In this document: in pieces, positions 46,722-55,800 of the stretch | Layout of the letters: every line of letters begins with the position of its first letter | How positions within the stretch are numbered: the first letter of the stretch is position 1 | From: Caballeronia sp. Lep1P3 | Lineage (GTDB): Bacteria > Pseudomonadota > Gammaproteobacteria > Burkholderiales > Burkholderiaceae | Assembly: GCF_022879595.1 (NCBI RefSeq) | Contig: NZ_CP084266.1 | Location: forward strand, 744,001 to 808,000 | Length of the DNA: 64,000 nt | Direction of reading: 5' to 3' | Translations under genes and position numbers: made by a program | Notes under the pieces: generated by a model | Databases searched by the model: none | The model's input: only the letters and a program-made list of their open reading frames with translations | What the model was told of the DNA's origin: nothing

Positions 46722-46961
46722 TCAGTGGCAGGGAAAGCCGAGCAGATGCCGGCCATCGTGGACGAACTCGTGCACGTACATACCCGAGAAGATCGACGTG
46801 GCGCCTTGTTCCGCGCCGACGAAATAGATCGCGATCAGCAGAATGAGGCCGATAAACACGGCCCAGGGCAAGACTTCGCGCACCGGAATGGGAACCGGCG
46901 CATCGAGCGAAGGCGAAGCGGAAGCAGCGGAATAGACCGGCGCGTGAGAAGAAGCGTTCAT
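46722..46961 (-). CDS. cbtB: Cobalt transporter subunit CbtB
   Basis: 79-residue single-span protein. A Pro/Ala N-terminal tail leads to one helix (VLPWAVFIGLILLIAIYFVG) and then a C-terminal His motif HEFVHDGRHLLGFPCH that is the CbtB signature and probable Co2+ site. GGAGAAATTCA precedes the ATG. It is the first gene after the riboswitch and pairs with CbtA. Confidence 0.9.
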   Translation of the reverse strand: MNASSHAPVYSAASASPSLDAPVPIPVREVLPWAVFIGLILLIAIYFVGAEQGATSIFSGMYVHEFVHDGRHLLGFPCH

Positions 46962-47004
46962 TGAATTTCTCCAGGGGAAAAGCGCGTCCCGATAGACGAA
47001 GAGC

Positions 47005-47108
47005 TTGCAGCGGGGTCTGACTCGCGGGCCGTGTCATTGACGACGAACCGCTTACAGTGGCGCGACCGTGCCGGGTTTGCACCGGCTTCCTCGCATTGCA
47101 AGCTTGCC
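47005..47108 (-). ncRNA. Cobalamin riboswitch upstream of cbtBA
   Basis: Minus-strand aptamer of the compact type: GAGGAAGCCGGTGCAAACC, GGCACGGTCGCGCCACTGT, and GAGTCAGACCCCGC near the 3' end. It differs in layout from the other three in the window but shares the core. A TAGAAT -10-like box lies just 5' of it. It should lower cobalt import when B12 is plentiful. Confidence 0.88.
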
Positions 47109-47120
47109 ATTCTATGATGA

Positions 47121-47726
47121 ATGCCGGCAAAGTACAGCAACGAAATCGCTCTATGCGAGTTTGCTTTGAAATTCATTCTGCTGTGCCACGCCGCCACGCA
47201 TGCGATGAGAGCCGCGCGCTTTCCTTCTCCCGACGATGCCGTTGCACGCGACGAACGCGCTACGCTCGCGCATCTTCGTGCACGGTGCGATGAACGTGTC
47301 ATTGCCAGTCCCGCGGCTGCGGCGCGCGCAACGGCCTCATGGATCACGCATTCATTCGACATCGATCCGGCTTTCGGCGACATCGACTACGGGCGCTGGC
47401 GCGGGCACTCGATACGCGACATGGCCGAATCGGACCCGCAAGGCGTCGCTGCGTGGCTCTCGAACGTCGATGCAAGGCCGCATGGCGGCGAGAGCATCGC
47501 GATGCTGGCGCAACGTGTCACTCAAGCGCTTGCGCGTCTTGCGCGCGAGGCTTCGTGCGAATGTTGCATCGTGGTGACGCATGCGATCGTGCTCAAGGTC
47601 GCGCTCGCGCATGTGCGCGGCGAACCACTCGCGTCTATTCGCTCGGTGGATTTCGCACCGTTATCATCGATTACGCTCGACTATGACGCAGTGCGCGAAG
47701 GCTGGCGCGTGCAAGAAACTTCATAG
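47121..47726 (+). CDS. Histidine-phosphatase-family protein, CobC-like, degenerate motif
   Basis: Up to 201 residues. It has the phosphoglycerate-mutase fold: FILLCHAATHAMRAARFP in place of the usual RHG start, ASPAAAARATA with the second Arg, DIDYGRWRGHSI, HGGES, and VVTHAIVLKVALAH with the second His. The catalytic His is kept, but the flanking Arg and Gly of RHG are Cys and Ala. Position beside B12 genes suggests alpha-ribazole phosphatase (CobC), although the altered motif leaves activity in doubt. A TTG 15 codons downstream (MKFILLCHA) is an attractive alternative start. Confidence 0.72.
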   Translation: MPAKYSNEIALCEFALKFILLCHAATHAMRAARFPSPDDAVARDERATLAHLRARCDERVIASPAAAARATASWITHSFDIDPAFGDIDYGRWRGHSIRDMAESDPQGVAAWLSNVDARPHGGESIAMLAQRVTQALARLAREASCECCIVVTHAIVLKVALAHVRGEPLASIRSVDFAPLSSITLDYDAVREGWRVQETS

Positions 47727-47772
47727 GCCGCCGCGCACTCGAACGATTGCAGCTTTCTTAAAGGAGACGCTC

Positions 47773-48144
47773 ATGACGCACTATGTGGACGGTTTCGTGG
47801 TACCGGTGCGCTTAGACAGGATCGATGCCTATCGCGCGATGGCCGAGGAAGCGGGAAAAATCTGGCTGGAACATGGCGCGCTGCAGTTCGTGGAAACCAT
47901 CGCGGATGACGTCAAGCCCGGCCAGCTCACATCGTTTCCGCAAAGCGTGCAATTGCAGGAAGGCGAGACGGTCGCGTTTTCGTGGATACGTTATGAATCG
48001 CGCGAAGCTCGCGACACGGTCAACGCAAAGGTCATGAACGACCCGCGTCTGAAGGCCATGATGGAAAAGGAAGAGCCGCCTTTCGACGCCCGGCGCATGT
48101 TCTTTGGCGGCTTTGAGACGATCGTCGAACTCGGGCGCGGCTAG
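47773..48144 (+). CDS. DUF1428 protein (YbaA-like)
   Basis: 123-residue protein of the DUF1428 ferredoxin-like-fold group. MTHYVDGFVVPVRLDRIDAY, the WLEHGALQFVE segment and FDARRMFFGGFETIVEL are the family blocks. AAGGAGACGCTC gives an excellent ribosome site. Cytoplasmic, no catalytic assignment. It is followed at 35 nt by another small alpha/beta-barrel-type protein, so the two may form a unit. Confidence 0.87.
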   Translation: MTHYVDGFVVPVRLDRIDAYRAMAEEAGKIWLEHGALQFVETIADDVKPGQLTSFPQSVQLQEGETVAFSWIRYESREARDTVNAKVMNDPRLKAMMEKEEPPFDARRMFFGGFETIVELGRG

Positions 48145-48179
48145 GCTTTTTAGCGCTTGCCCAAAAGGAAAATAGCGAC

Positions 48180-48494
48180 ATGTATATCGCCATGAATCGT
48201 TTCAGAATCGTGCCCGGTGCGGAAGCGGAATTCGAACGCTTGTGGACGAGCCGCGACACGCATCTCAAGGATGTGCCCGGCTTTGTCGAGTTTCACTTGC
48301 TAAAGGGGCCAGTCAAGGACGACTACGTCCTCTATTCGAGCCACACAGTCTGGGCGAATCAGGCGGCGTTCGAGGACTGGACGCGTTCGGACGCGTTTCG
48401 CGCCGCGCATCGCAATGCAGGCGGCGAGACGCGTCGGCTTTATCTTGGCCACCCCGAATTCGAAGGCTTCGAAGTGATTCAAACGGTGAAATAG
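48180..48494 (+). CDS. Antibiotic-biosynthesis-monooxygenase-fold protein (HmoA-like)
   Basis: 104-residue dimeric ABM-fold protein. MYIAMNRFRIVPGAEAEFERLW opens it, and FVEFHLLKGPVKDDYVLYSSHTVW and FRAAHRNAG follow as in HmoA/HmoB and IsdG-like haem-degrading proteins. The His in FRAAHR aligns with the region used for haem in some members, but haem use is not certain. Gene spacing suggests cotranscription with the DUF1428 gene. Confidence 0.8.
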   Translation: MYIAMNRFRIVPGAEAEFERLWTSRDTHLKDVPGFVEFHLLKGPVKDDYVLYSSHTVWANQAAFEDWTRSDAFRAAHRNAGGETRRLYLGHPEFEGFEVIQTVK

Positions 48495-48556
48495 CGCGCT
48501 TCTTTTACACGCGTATGAAAAAACGCGCTCATCGAAGGACTTTTTTAAGGAGACGA

Positions 48557-48868
48557 TTAAGCCTTCGCTCCGCGCGCCATGCGCTGCAACGTTGAAGAAT
48601 CGATGGCCGCCGCGCAGATTCGCACCGCTTCCTTGAGCGTGCGCGGCCTTCCCGCGCCGAACTCGCTCTCGAGCATCGCGACGGCGCGCGCGCGCTCGTC
48701 GTTGCCTAGCTTCTCTCCCGTCGCCAGTTCCAGAACGGAGATGAAGTAGGCCGCAGGCGGTGCAGTGCGTCCTTGGGCGACATGCGCCCTGTCGCCGGCG
48801 CCGCCGTCGTAGGCCTTGCCGCGTACATGGGCCCACGCAGCCCGGTCAGTGTCGTTTCGACTATTCAT
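48557..48868 (-). CDS. Hypothetical protein, 103 aa
   Basis: Soluble, helix-rich protein that I do not recognise. The start MNSRNDTDRAAWAHVRG has GAAGAGACC just upstream; an earlier in-frame ATG only adds basic residues. The middle AAYFISVLELATGEKLGNDERARAVAMLE looks like a folded helical unit, and the C-terminus is basic (LQRMARGAKA). It faces the HmoA-like gene and is read toward it. Third-position GC is high, which supports coding. Confidence 0.68.
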   Translation of the reverse strand: MNSRNDTDRAAWAHVRGKAYDGGAGDRAHVAQGRTAPPAAYFISVLELATGEKLGNDERARAVAMLESEFGAGRPRTLKEAVRICAAAIDSSTLQRMARGAKA

Positions 48869-48954
48869 TGGTCTCTTCATTCGCTGAAATGCTCGAGCGC
48901 CGACGCGCAAACGTCATTGAACAAGCATGCAGCAAAGACCGTTCCACGCTGTCA

Positions 48955-49893
48955 TCAAGCTGTCTTTTTGTCCGACAACAAAGCCTTCGCCACGCGACAC
49001 GCAGCGAGATCCCACGCCGCGCATCCGACCGACTTGAACACGACCGGCCGCCCAGGGCGCTCGCTCGATGCGAGCGCTTCCGCAAGCGGCCGAACCGCGT
49101 TCCAGTCGACGCCCGCGAGAATGAAGTCGCCTGCTTCGTGACGCGCGCCTGCGGCATCGTCGACATAAAGCTCGCTTGCGTGAATAGTCGAAGCGGCGAT
49201 TTCGGCGGCCTCAGCCGTGAATGCGCCCACGCCGATCACGAGCCGCGCGGCGCTTGCCGGCAGCGTATAAACAGGCGTTTTGCTCGTCGTCGCGGCGATC
49301 ACGACATCGACCGATTCGGGAATGGATGCGCTATGAAGCGGCGCGATGTTAGGCGAGAGACCGGCGTGCTTCGCACAGAATGCGCTTGCGCTGCCTTCAC
49401 GCGAGCCGAGCACGAAAACGCGCGCATCCGGATACACGCTCGCCAACGCCTCCACATGCGATGCAGCCTGCTTGCCGGTGCCGATGACGAGCACTTCTCG
49501 CGGCGGCATCGAAGCGAGCGTGCGAATTGCAAGCATCGATACCGCTGCCGTGCGGCGGCCTGTCACGGTCGGTCCGTCGAGCATGAATTGCGGCACGCCC
49601 GTGGCGGCATCGAATGCAGTGACTTGCCCGTGTATCGTCGGCAAGGCGCGCGCACTATTGCCGGGGCAAACGTTGACGAGCTTGTGCATCGCGATATCCT
49701 CGGCGGTCGCGGGCATCGACAACATCACGCCGCCCTCGGCAAGCGGCACGACGAGGCGCTCGGGACTGGCGATGCGGCCCGCCGCATAGTCGAGCATCGT
49801 CGCAGCGAGCGTGTCGACGAGGCGGTCGTATGGCAGAAGGCGCGCTGTTTGCGCTGCATCGAATGCGGGAATTGCGGCGGAGGTGTCGGTCAT
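48955..49893 (-). CDS. Ornithine cyclodeaminase/mu-crystallin family protein
   Basis: 312-residue NAD(P)-binding enzyme. The N-terminal substrate domain contains MLDYAAGRIASPERLVVPL and MHKLVNVCPGNSARALPTIHG; the Rossmann part has REVLVIGTGKQAASHVEAL; and VVIAATTSKTPVY and LYVDDAAGARHEAGDF follow. In this branch many members are delta1-pyrroline-2-carboxylate or delta1-piperideine-2-carboxylate reductases rather than true cyclodeaminases. The start MTDTSAAIP is used because AGAGGCGATT precedes it. Confidence 0.86.
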   Translation of the reverse strand: MTDTSAAIPAFDAAQTARLLPYDRLVDTLAATMLDYAAGRIASPERLVVPLAEGGVMLSMPATAEDIAMHKLVNVCPGNSARALPTIHGQVTAFDAATGVPQFMLDGPTVTGRRTAAVSMLAIRTLASMPPREVLVIGTGKQAASHVEALASVYPDARVFVLGSREGSASAFCAKHAGLSPNIAPLHSASIPESVDVVIAATTSKTPVYTLPASAARLVIGVGAFTAEAAEIAASTIHASELYVDDAAGARHEAGDFILAGVDWNAVRPLAEALASSERPGRPVVFKSVGCAAWDLAACRVAKALLSDKKTA

Positions 49894-50023
49894 CGTTGAA
49901 TCGCCTCTTTGAGTAAGTGCCGTCGGATGCCATCGGGATGCCATTGAAAAGCCCGATCATTCTAAAGGCGGCAGCCCGCGTGTCATAAAGCGCGCGGCTT
50001 TCTACAATCGAACGCATCGGCCG

Positions 50024-50035
50024 AGTCATATGACT
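50024..50035. promoter_or_regulatory. 12-bp perfect palindrome upstream of ppk2
   Basis: AGTCATATGACT lies about 70 nt before the ppk2 start, followed by CTGCAAC at an 11-nt step from GAGTCAT. The pattern is only loosely like a Pho box. It may be an operator for ppk2 or for the divergent cyclodeaminase-type gene. Confidence 0.35.
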
Positions 50036-50104
50036 GCAACATGAAATCGTCATAATCGACCGTTCCGTGCCGCGCACAACGACAGCATGCTTACGGAGCA
50101 CCTC

Positions 50105-51001
50105 ATGACCACGACGGACAAGCAGCGCCGCTTTCACGCCGACCTGATCGACAGCTATGACGAAGAGTTCGAGATGGAGATCGACGACCGCTTTCTCGAC
50201 GGCGAAGCGGCCTTCTCCGATGAAGAGCGTCAGCTTCGCAAGACCTATTTTCGCGAGCTGTTCCGCCTGCAAGGCGAACTCGTCAAGCTGCAGGACTGGG
50301 TGGTGCATACGGGGCACCGCCTCGTCGTGATCTTCGAAGGGCGAGATGCCGCTGGAAAAGGCGGTGCCATCAAGCGCATCACGCAGCGGCTCAATCCGCG
50401 CGTTTGTCGCGTGGCCGCTCTGCCGGCACCGAACAATCGCGAGCGCACGCAGTGGTATTTCCAGCGCTATGTATCGCATCTGCCGGCGGGCGGCGAGATC
50501 GTGCTATTTGATCGAAGCTGGTATAACCGCGCGGGCGTCGAGCGCGTCATGCACTTCTGTACTGACGAAGAGTATGAAGAATTCTTTCGCTCGGTTCCCG
50601 AGTTCGAGAAGATGCTCGTGCGCAGCGGCATTCAGATCATCAAGTACTGGTTCTCCATTACCGACGACGAACAGGAAGTGCGCTTCGAAGCGCGCATCGA
50701 AGATCCGCTCAAGCAGTGGAAGCTAAGTCCGATGGACCTGGAGAGCCGCCGGCGCTGGGAAGCGTACACGGCTGCCAAGGAAGTGATGCTGCAGCGCTCG
50801 CATATTCCCGAAGCGCCGTGGTGGGTGGTGCAGGCCGTCGACAAGAAACGCGCCCGTTTGAATTGCATTCATCACCTGTTGAGTCAGGTGCCGTATCACG
50901 AGGTCGAGCATTCCCCGATCGACTTGCCCGAGCGCGTATTCAATCCGGATTACCTGCGCCAGCCTGTGCCGGAATCGATGTACGTCCCCGAGGTTTACTG
51001 A
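50105..51001 (+). CDS. ppk2: Polyphosphate kinase 2 (class I PPK2)
   Basis: 298-residue single-domain PPK2 that transfers phosphate between polyphosphate and nucleotides. The Walker A GRDAAGKGG is at about 79-87, the lid PAPNNRERTQWYFQRY, Walker B LFDRSWYNRAGVERVM, and SITDDEQEVRFEARIEDPLKQWKLSP is a family block. GGAGCACCTC precedes the ATG; an ATG six codons earlier lacks a site. Residue context fits the GDP/ADP-phosphorylating class I; nucleotide choice is not readable. Confidence 0.93.
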   Translation: MTTTDKQRRFHADLIDSYDEEFEMEIDDRFLDGEAAFSDEERQLRKTYFRELFRLQGELVKLQDWVVHTGHRLVVIFEGRDAAGKGGAIKRITQRLNPRVCRVAALPAPNNRERTQWYFQRYVSHLPAGGEIVLFDRSWYNRAGVERVMHFCTDEEYEEFFRSVPEFEKMLVRSGIQIIKYWFSITDDEQEVRFEARIEDPLKQWKLSPMDLESRRRWEAYTAAKEVMLQRSHIPEAPWWVVQAVDKKRARLNCIHHLLSQVPYHEVEHSPIDLPERVFNPDYLRQPVPESMYVPEVY

Positions 51002-51007
51002 ATCGTT

Positions 51008-51229
51008 TCAGCAGTGACGGCAGGCGATGCGCGTGATCGTCTCGCCGTCATGCTGACGCACCACCGAATGACGCGCGATGAATCGATAAGCATGCTGCGT
51101 GCTCTTGAGCAGCATGACAAACACTACCTGCGCGAGATTGAAGTCGAGCGTCACCATCAGGCGCATTAGAAATAGCAGTGGCAATACCACTGCGGGTTGA
51201 TACATTTGTCTCGCGATCAAGTCTCTCAT
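51008..51229 (-). CDS. Possible small membrane protein, 73 aa
   Basis: MRDLIARQMYQPAVVLPLLF opens a frame with one or two hydrophobic stretches (LPLLFLMRLMVTL, LAQVVFVMLL) and a polar Arg/His-rich tail. AAAGGGGACCGG before the ATG is a fair ribosome site. It fills an otherwise empty gap and ends 6 nt from the ppk2 stop codon on the other strand. I recognise no family; it may be spurious. Confidence 0.4.
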   Translation of the reverse strand: MRDLIARQMYQPAVVLPLLFLMRLMVTLDFNLAQVVFVMLLKSTQHAYRFIARHSVVRQHDGETITRIACRHC

Positions 51230-51337
51230 TCCCGGTCCCCTTTCCCATATCTAGATTCTAGGGATCGCGGCTGACGCGATAAATAGCCCGCAGATGAAGA
51301 CATATGTTCCGCGCTGCGAACAATAGCGTCCGATGCG

Positions 51338-51362
51338 AAAAGCCCCGCATTTAAGCGGGGCT
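51338..51362 (-). terminator. Intrinsic terminator of the efflux operon
   Basis: AGCCCCGC-ATTTAA-GCGGGGCT followed on the minus strand by TTTT. It lies about 12 nt beyond the opcM stop codon. Confidence 0.85.
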
Positions 51363-51373
51363 TGAACGGAACA

Positions 51374-52882
51374 TTACTTCTGCGCGAGACTCGGTTCAGG
51401 TACGGGCGCGGGCATTGCATCACCCCAACCACCGCCAAGCGCGCGAATGAGATTGACCGTGGACACCGCCTGCGCACCGGCAAGCTGCACCGCCGCGCGC
51501 TGCGATTGCAGCACCGTGCGCTCGGCATCGATCACGTCGAGATAATTCACCGCGCCCTCGGTATATTGCGTGCGCGAGAGTTGCGCCGCACGCACCGATG
51601 AACTGACGGCATCGGCTTGCGTCGCGGTCTGAGCTTCGAGAATGCGCAGATCGGAGAGATTGTCTTCGACTTCGCGGAACGCAACGAGCACTTGCTGCCG
51701 ATAATTCGCCACATCCTCTTCATACGTCGCGCGCGCATTCGCGAGATTGCCCTTGCGACGCCCGCCATCGAATAGCGGCAGATTCAGCATGGTGCCCGCA
51801 AAAGGTCCGAGCAGAAACGTGCGGCTCGACCAGTTGAAGAGATCGCCCAGCGTGGCCGATTCGAATCCGCCCGAGCCCGTCAAAGTGAGCGACGGAAAGA
51901 ACGCCGCCTTCGCCACGCCGATACGCGCGTTTGCCGCCGCCATCGACCGTTCCGCCGCGGCGATATCGGGCCGCCGTTCGAGCAACGACGAAGGCAGGCC
52001 CGGCGGCACGCGCACGGTGACGGGCTTGAGCGGGTTCGCGGCGACCGTGAATTCGGCGGGCGTCTTGCCGAGCAGCACCGCCAGGCTATGTTCGGATGCG
52101 GCGCGAAGACGTTGAACGGTCATCGCATCGGAACGCGCGGTCGCGAGTTCGGACTTCGCGCGCGCCACGTCGAGTTCGCTGATGTCTCCTTCGGCAAAGC
52201 GCCGCTGCACGAGTTTGAGTGCTTCCTCGCGTAACGAAACCGTGCGTGCGAAGACATCTGCTTCCGCATCCCGTTCACGCAGATCGAAGTAGTTCTGCGC
52301 GACGTCCGCCTGCAGCGCGAGCTGCACCGAGCGAAAGAGCGCTTCGCTCTGTTGCGTGTCGGCGTTTGCGGCCTGCACCGAGTTCGACACGCGGCCGAAC
52401 AAATCCACTTCATACGACACGCTCGCCTCAGCGCGCCATAACGTCTGCGCGGGGACGTTCGCATCGTGCGGCAGGAGCTGCGACGCGGGCGAGAGCTTTT
52501 CGCGCGTCGGGCCGAAACCCGCATCGAGCGTCGGAAAAAGCCCTGCGCGCGCGGTCTGATTGATTGCGCGCGCTTCCTTCACGCGCGCAGCCGCTGCCTT
52601 GAGGTTCTGGTTTGCATCCTGCGCCTGGCGTTCGAGATCGTTGAGCACGGCATCGTCGAATACGGTCCACCATTCGCCGCGCAGCATCGCTTCGGAAGGC
52701 TGCGCGGTCTTCCATGTGCCCGCTTCGGATGTGGACAGCGCCGGTGTCTCCTTGTACGCGGCGGGTGCATTTACATCCGGCTTCTCGTACGTGGGCGCGA
52801 GAGAGCATCCGGCAACCACCAGCAACGCGCCCGTCAAGGCCGGCAAACCGAACCATCGTTTCATAAGCATGCTCATCATCAT
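51374..52882 (-). CDS. opcM: Outer-membrane efflux lipoprotein (OprM/OpcM type)
   Basis: 502-residue TolC-family channel lipoprotein. The signal ends in LLVVAGC, giving an acylated Cys, followed by SLAPTYEKPDVNAPAAYKE. Two outer-membrane efflux repeats are visible, ending in motifs such as NYFDLRERDAEADVF and DVIDAERTVLQSQRAAVQLAGA. Several ATGs cluster at the start; the first after TGAGG is used. It is the last gene of the RND operon, 5 nt after the pump. Confidence 0.92.
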   Translation of the reverse strand: MMMSMLMKRWFGLPALTGALLVVAGCSLAPTYEKPDVNAPAAYKETPALSTSEAGTWKTAQPSEAMLRGEWWTVFDDAVLNDLERQAQDANQNLKAAAARVKEARAINQTARAGLFPTLDAGFGPTREKLSPASQLLPHDANVPAQTLWRAEASVSYEVDLFGRVSNSVQAANADTQQSEALFRSVQLALQADVAQNYFDLRERDAEADVFARTVSLREEALKLVQRRFAEGDISELDVARAKSELATARSDAMTVQRLRAASEHSLAVLLGKTPAEFTVAANPLKPVTVRVPPGLPSSLLERRPDIAAAERSMAAANARIGVAKAAFFPSLTLTGSGGFESATLGDLFNWSSRTFLLGPFAGTMLNLPLFDGGRRKGNLANARATYEEDVANYRQQVLVAFREVEDNLSDLRILEAQTATQADAVSSSVRAAQLSRTQYTEGAVNYLDVIDAERTVLQSQRAAVQLAGAQAVSTVNLIRALGGGWGDAMPAPVPEPSLAQK

Positions 52883-52887
52883 CGACC

Positions 52888-55800
52888 TCATTGCGCTTCG
52901 TATGAAGCACCGATACCGCGCATCTGCGGATGCGTGCCGTGCTTGTCCGTGACGTGTTCCGCGCGGCTCAGCTTGCGCAGGATCACGTAGAACACGGGCG
53001 TGAGCATCAGACCGAAAAGCGTCACGCCGAGCATGCCGAAGAACACCGCGACGCCCATCGCATGACGCATTTCCGAGCCTGCGCCGGAGGACAACACCAG
53101 CGGCACGACGCCCATGATGAACGCGATCGACGTCATCAGAATCGGACGCAGACGCAGGCGGCTCGCTTCAATTGCGGCCTGCACGATGGAACGTCCCTGC
53201 ATCTCCAGTTCGCGCGCGAATTCCACGATCAGAATTGCGTTCTTCGCGGACAGGCCTACGAGCACCATCAAGCCGATCTGCGTGAAGATGTTGTTGTCGC
53301 CATCGGTGAGCCACACGCCGAGGAGCGCGGACAGAATGCTCATAGGCACGATCAGAATGACCGCGAGCGGGAGCGTCAGGCTTTCATACAACGCGGCGAG
53401 TACGAGGAACACGAGCAGCACGCTGATCGGAAACACCCAGAGCGCCGCGTTGCCCGCGAGGATCTGCTGATACGTGAGGTCCGTCCATTCGAACTTGATT
53501 CCGCGCGGCAGCACTTCCGCCGCGATGCGCTCCGCCGCCGCTTGCGCCTGTCCCGACGAATATCCGGGCGCGGGACCGCCGTTGATGTCCGCCGCCGTAT
53601 AGCCGTTGTAGCGCACCACCATCTCGGGGCCGTAAGTCGGCGTCACTTTGACGAGCGACGACAAAGGCACCATGTCGCCATTCGCGTTACGCGTCTTGAG
53701 CAAGCCGATGTCTTCCGGATTCGCGCGAAACGGCGCATCGGCCTGCACGCGCACCTGATACACGCGTCCGAAGCGATTGAAGTCGTTCACGTAGAGCGAG
53801 CCGAGATAGACCTGCATCGTGTCGAAAACATCGGTGACGGAGACGCCCAGCTGCTTCGCCTTCACGCGGTCCAGATCGACGTTCAACTGTGGAACGTTGA
53901 TCTGATAGCTGGAAAACGTGGGTCCGAGTTCAGGCGTTTGCGATGCGCGCTTGATGAAGGCCTGCGTCGCATCGGCGAGCGCCGCATAGCCGAGCGCGCC
54001 GCGATCCTCGAGCTGCATCTTGAAGCCGCCGAGCGTGCCGAGGCCAAGCACCGGCGGCGGCGGAAACACGGCGATAAAGGAACCCTTGATGCCCGCATAT
54101 TTTTGATTCAGCGCGCCGGCGATCGCGTTCGCGGAGAGCGCCTTGTCGTGCACGCGCTCCTTGAACGGCTTGAGCGTGACGAACACGATGCCCGCGCTCG
54201 ACGAATTCGTGAAGCCATTCACCGACAAGCCCGGAAATTCCACCGCGCTTTCCACGCCCGGCTGCTTCATCGCGATGTCGGTCATCTCGCGAATCACGCC
54301 TTCGGTGCGATCGAGCGATGCGCCATTCGGCAACTGCGCGAAGCTGATCAGATACTCCTTGTCCTGCGCGGGCACGAAGCCGCCCGGCACGACCCTGCTC
54401 ATCAGCACCGCGCCGCCGAGCAGCACCGCGTAGACGACCATCATCAGCGCCTTGCGGTTGATGACGCTCTTCACGCCCTTGCCATACGCATCCGAGCCGC
54501 GATGAAACACCGTGTTGAAGCGCCGGAAGAAGCCGCCGAACACGCGGTCCATGACGCGCGTGAGCCAGTCCTTCGGCTCGTTGTGGCCTTTCAGCAAAAG
54601 CGCGGCCAGTGCGGGCGACAGTGTGAGCGAATTGAACGCGGAGATCACCGTCGAAATGGCGATGGTCATCGCGAACTGCTTGTAGAACTGGCCCGTCAAT
54701 CCGGACATGAACGCGAGCGGCACGAACACGGCAACCAGCGTCAATGCAATCGCGATGATCGGCCCGCTGACTTCGCGCATGGCCTGATACGTGGCTTCTC
54801 TTGCTGACAAGCCCGCTTCGATGTTGCGCTCCACGTTCTCCACGACGACGATCGCATCGTCCACGACGATCCCGATGGCGAGCACCATGCCGAAGAGCGA
54901 CAGCGCATTGATCGAGAAGCCAAACGCCAGCAGCAGCGAGAACGTCCCGACGATCGATACCGGCACCGCGAGCAGCGGAATGATGGATGCGCGCCACGTT
55001 TGCAGGAACACGATCACCACGAGCACGACGAGCGCAATGGCTTCCGCAAGCGTATGAATGACCGCTTCGATGCTCGAGCGCACGAACTGCGTCGGGTCAT
55101 AGACGATCTGGTATTCGAGGCCCGCGGGCATGTCCGCCTGCAACTCCTTCATCGTCTTGCGCACTTCATCGGAGATTTGCAGCGAGTTCGCACCCGGCTG
55201 CTGATTGATCGCAATGGCCACCGCCGACTTGTTGTCGAGCAGCGAGCGCAAGCCGTATTCGGACGCAGCGAGTTCCACGCGCGCGACATCGCCGAGATGC
55301 GTGACCGCGCCATCGGGCGAAGTCTTCAGCACGATGTCGCGAAACTCCGACTCGTTTTGCAGGCGGCCGCGCGCGTTCACGTTCAATTGCAGCGGCACGT
55401 TGGGCAGCGTGGGCGATCCACCGATCACGCCCGCCGCGACCTGCACGTTCTGCTCGCGAATGGCGTTGACGACATCGGTGGCGGTGAGGCCGCGCTGCGC
55501 GACCTTTTGCGGATCGAGCCAGACGCGCATCGAGTAATCGCCGGAGCCCCAAAGCTGCACTTCGCCGACGCCCGTAATGCGCTCGAGCCTGTCCTTTACG
55601 TTGATCAGCGCGTAATTGCGCAGATACGTCATGTCGTATCGGCCGTTCGGCGAGTTGAGGTGGACGACCATCGTGAGCGTCGGCGAGGACTTGATCGTCG
55701 TCACGCCAAGACGCTGAACGTCCTGCGGCAAGCGCGGCAACGCCTGATTCACGCGGTTCTGCACGAGTTGCGTGTTCTTGTCGGGATCGGTGCCGAGCTT

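Noticed and set aside
48535..48560. Strong Shine-Dalgarno-like AAGGAGACG after the HmoA-like gene
   Set aside because: It is followed by ATTAAG and a frame of only about 24 codons, so no gene is supported.
52930..54807. 625-residue open frame on the plus strand
   Set aside because: Antisense to the RND pump gene, with His/Arg/Glu-rich low-complexity translation and no ribosome site.
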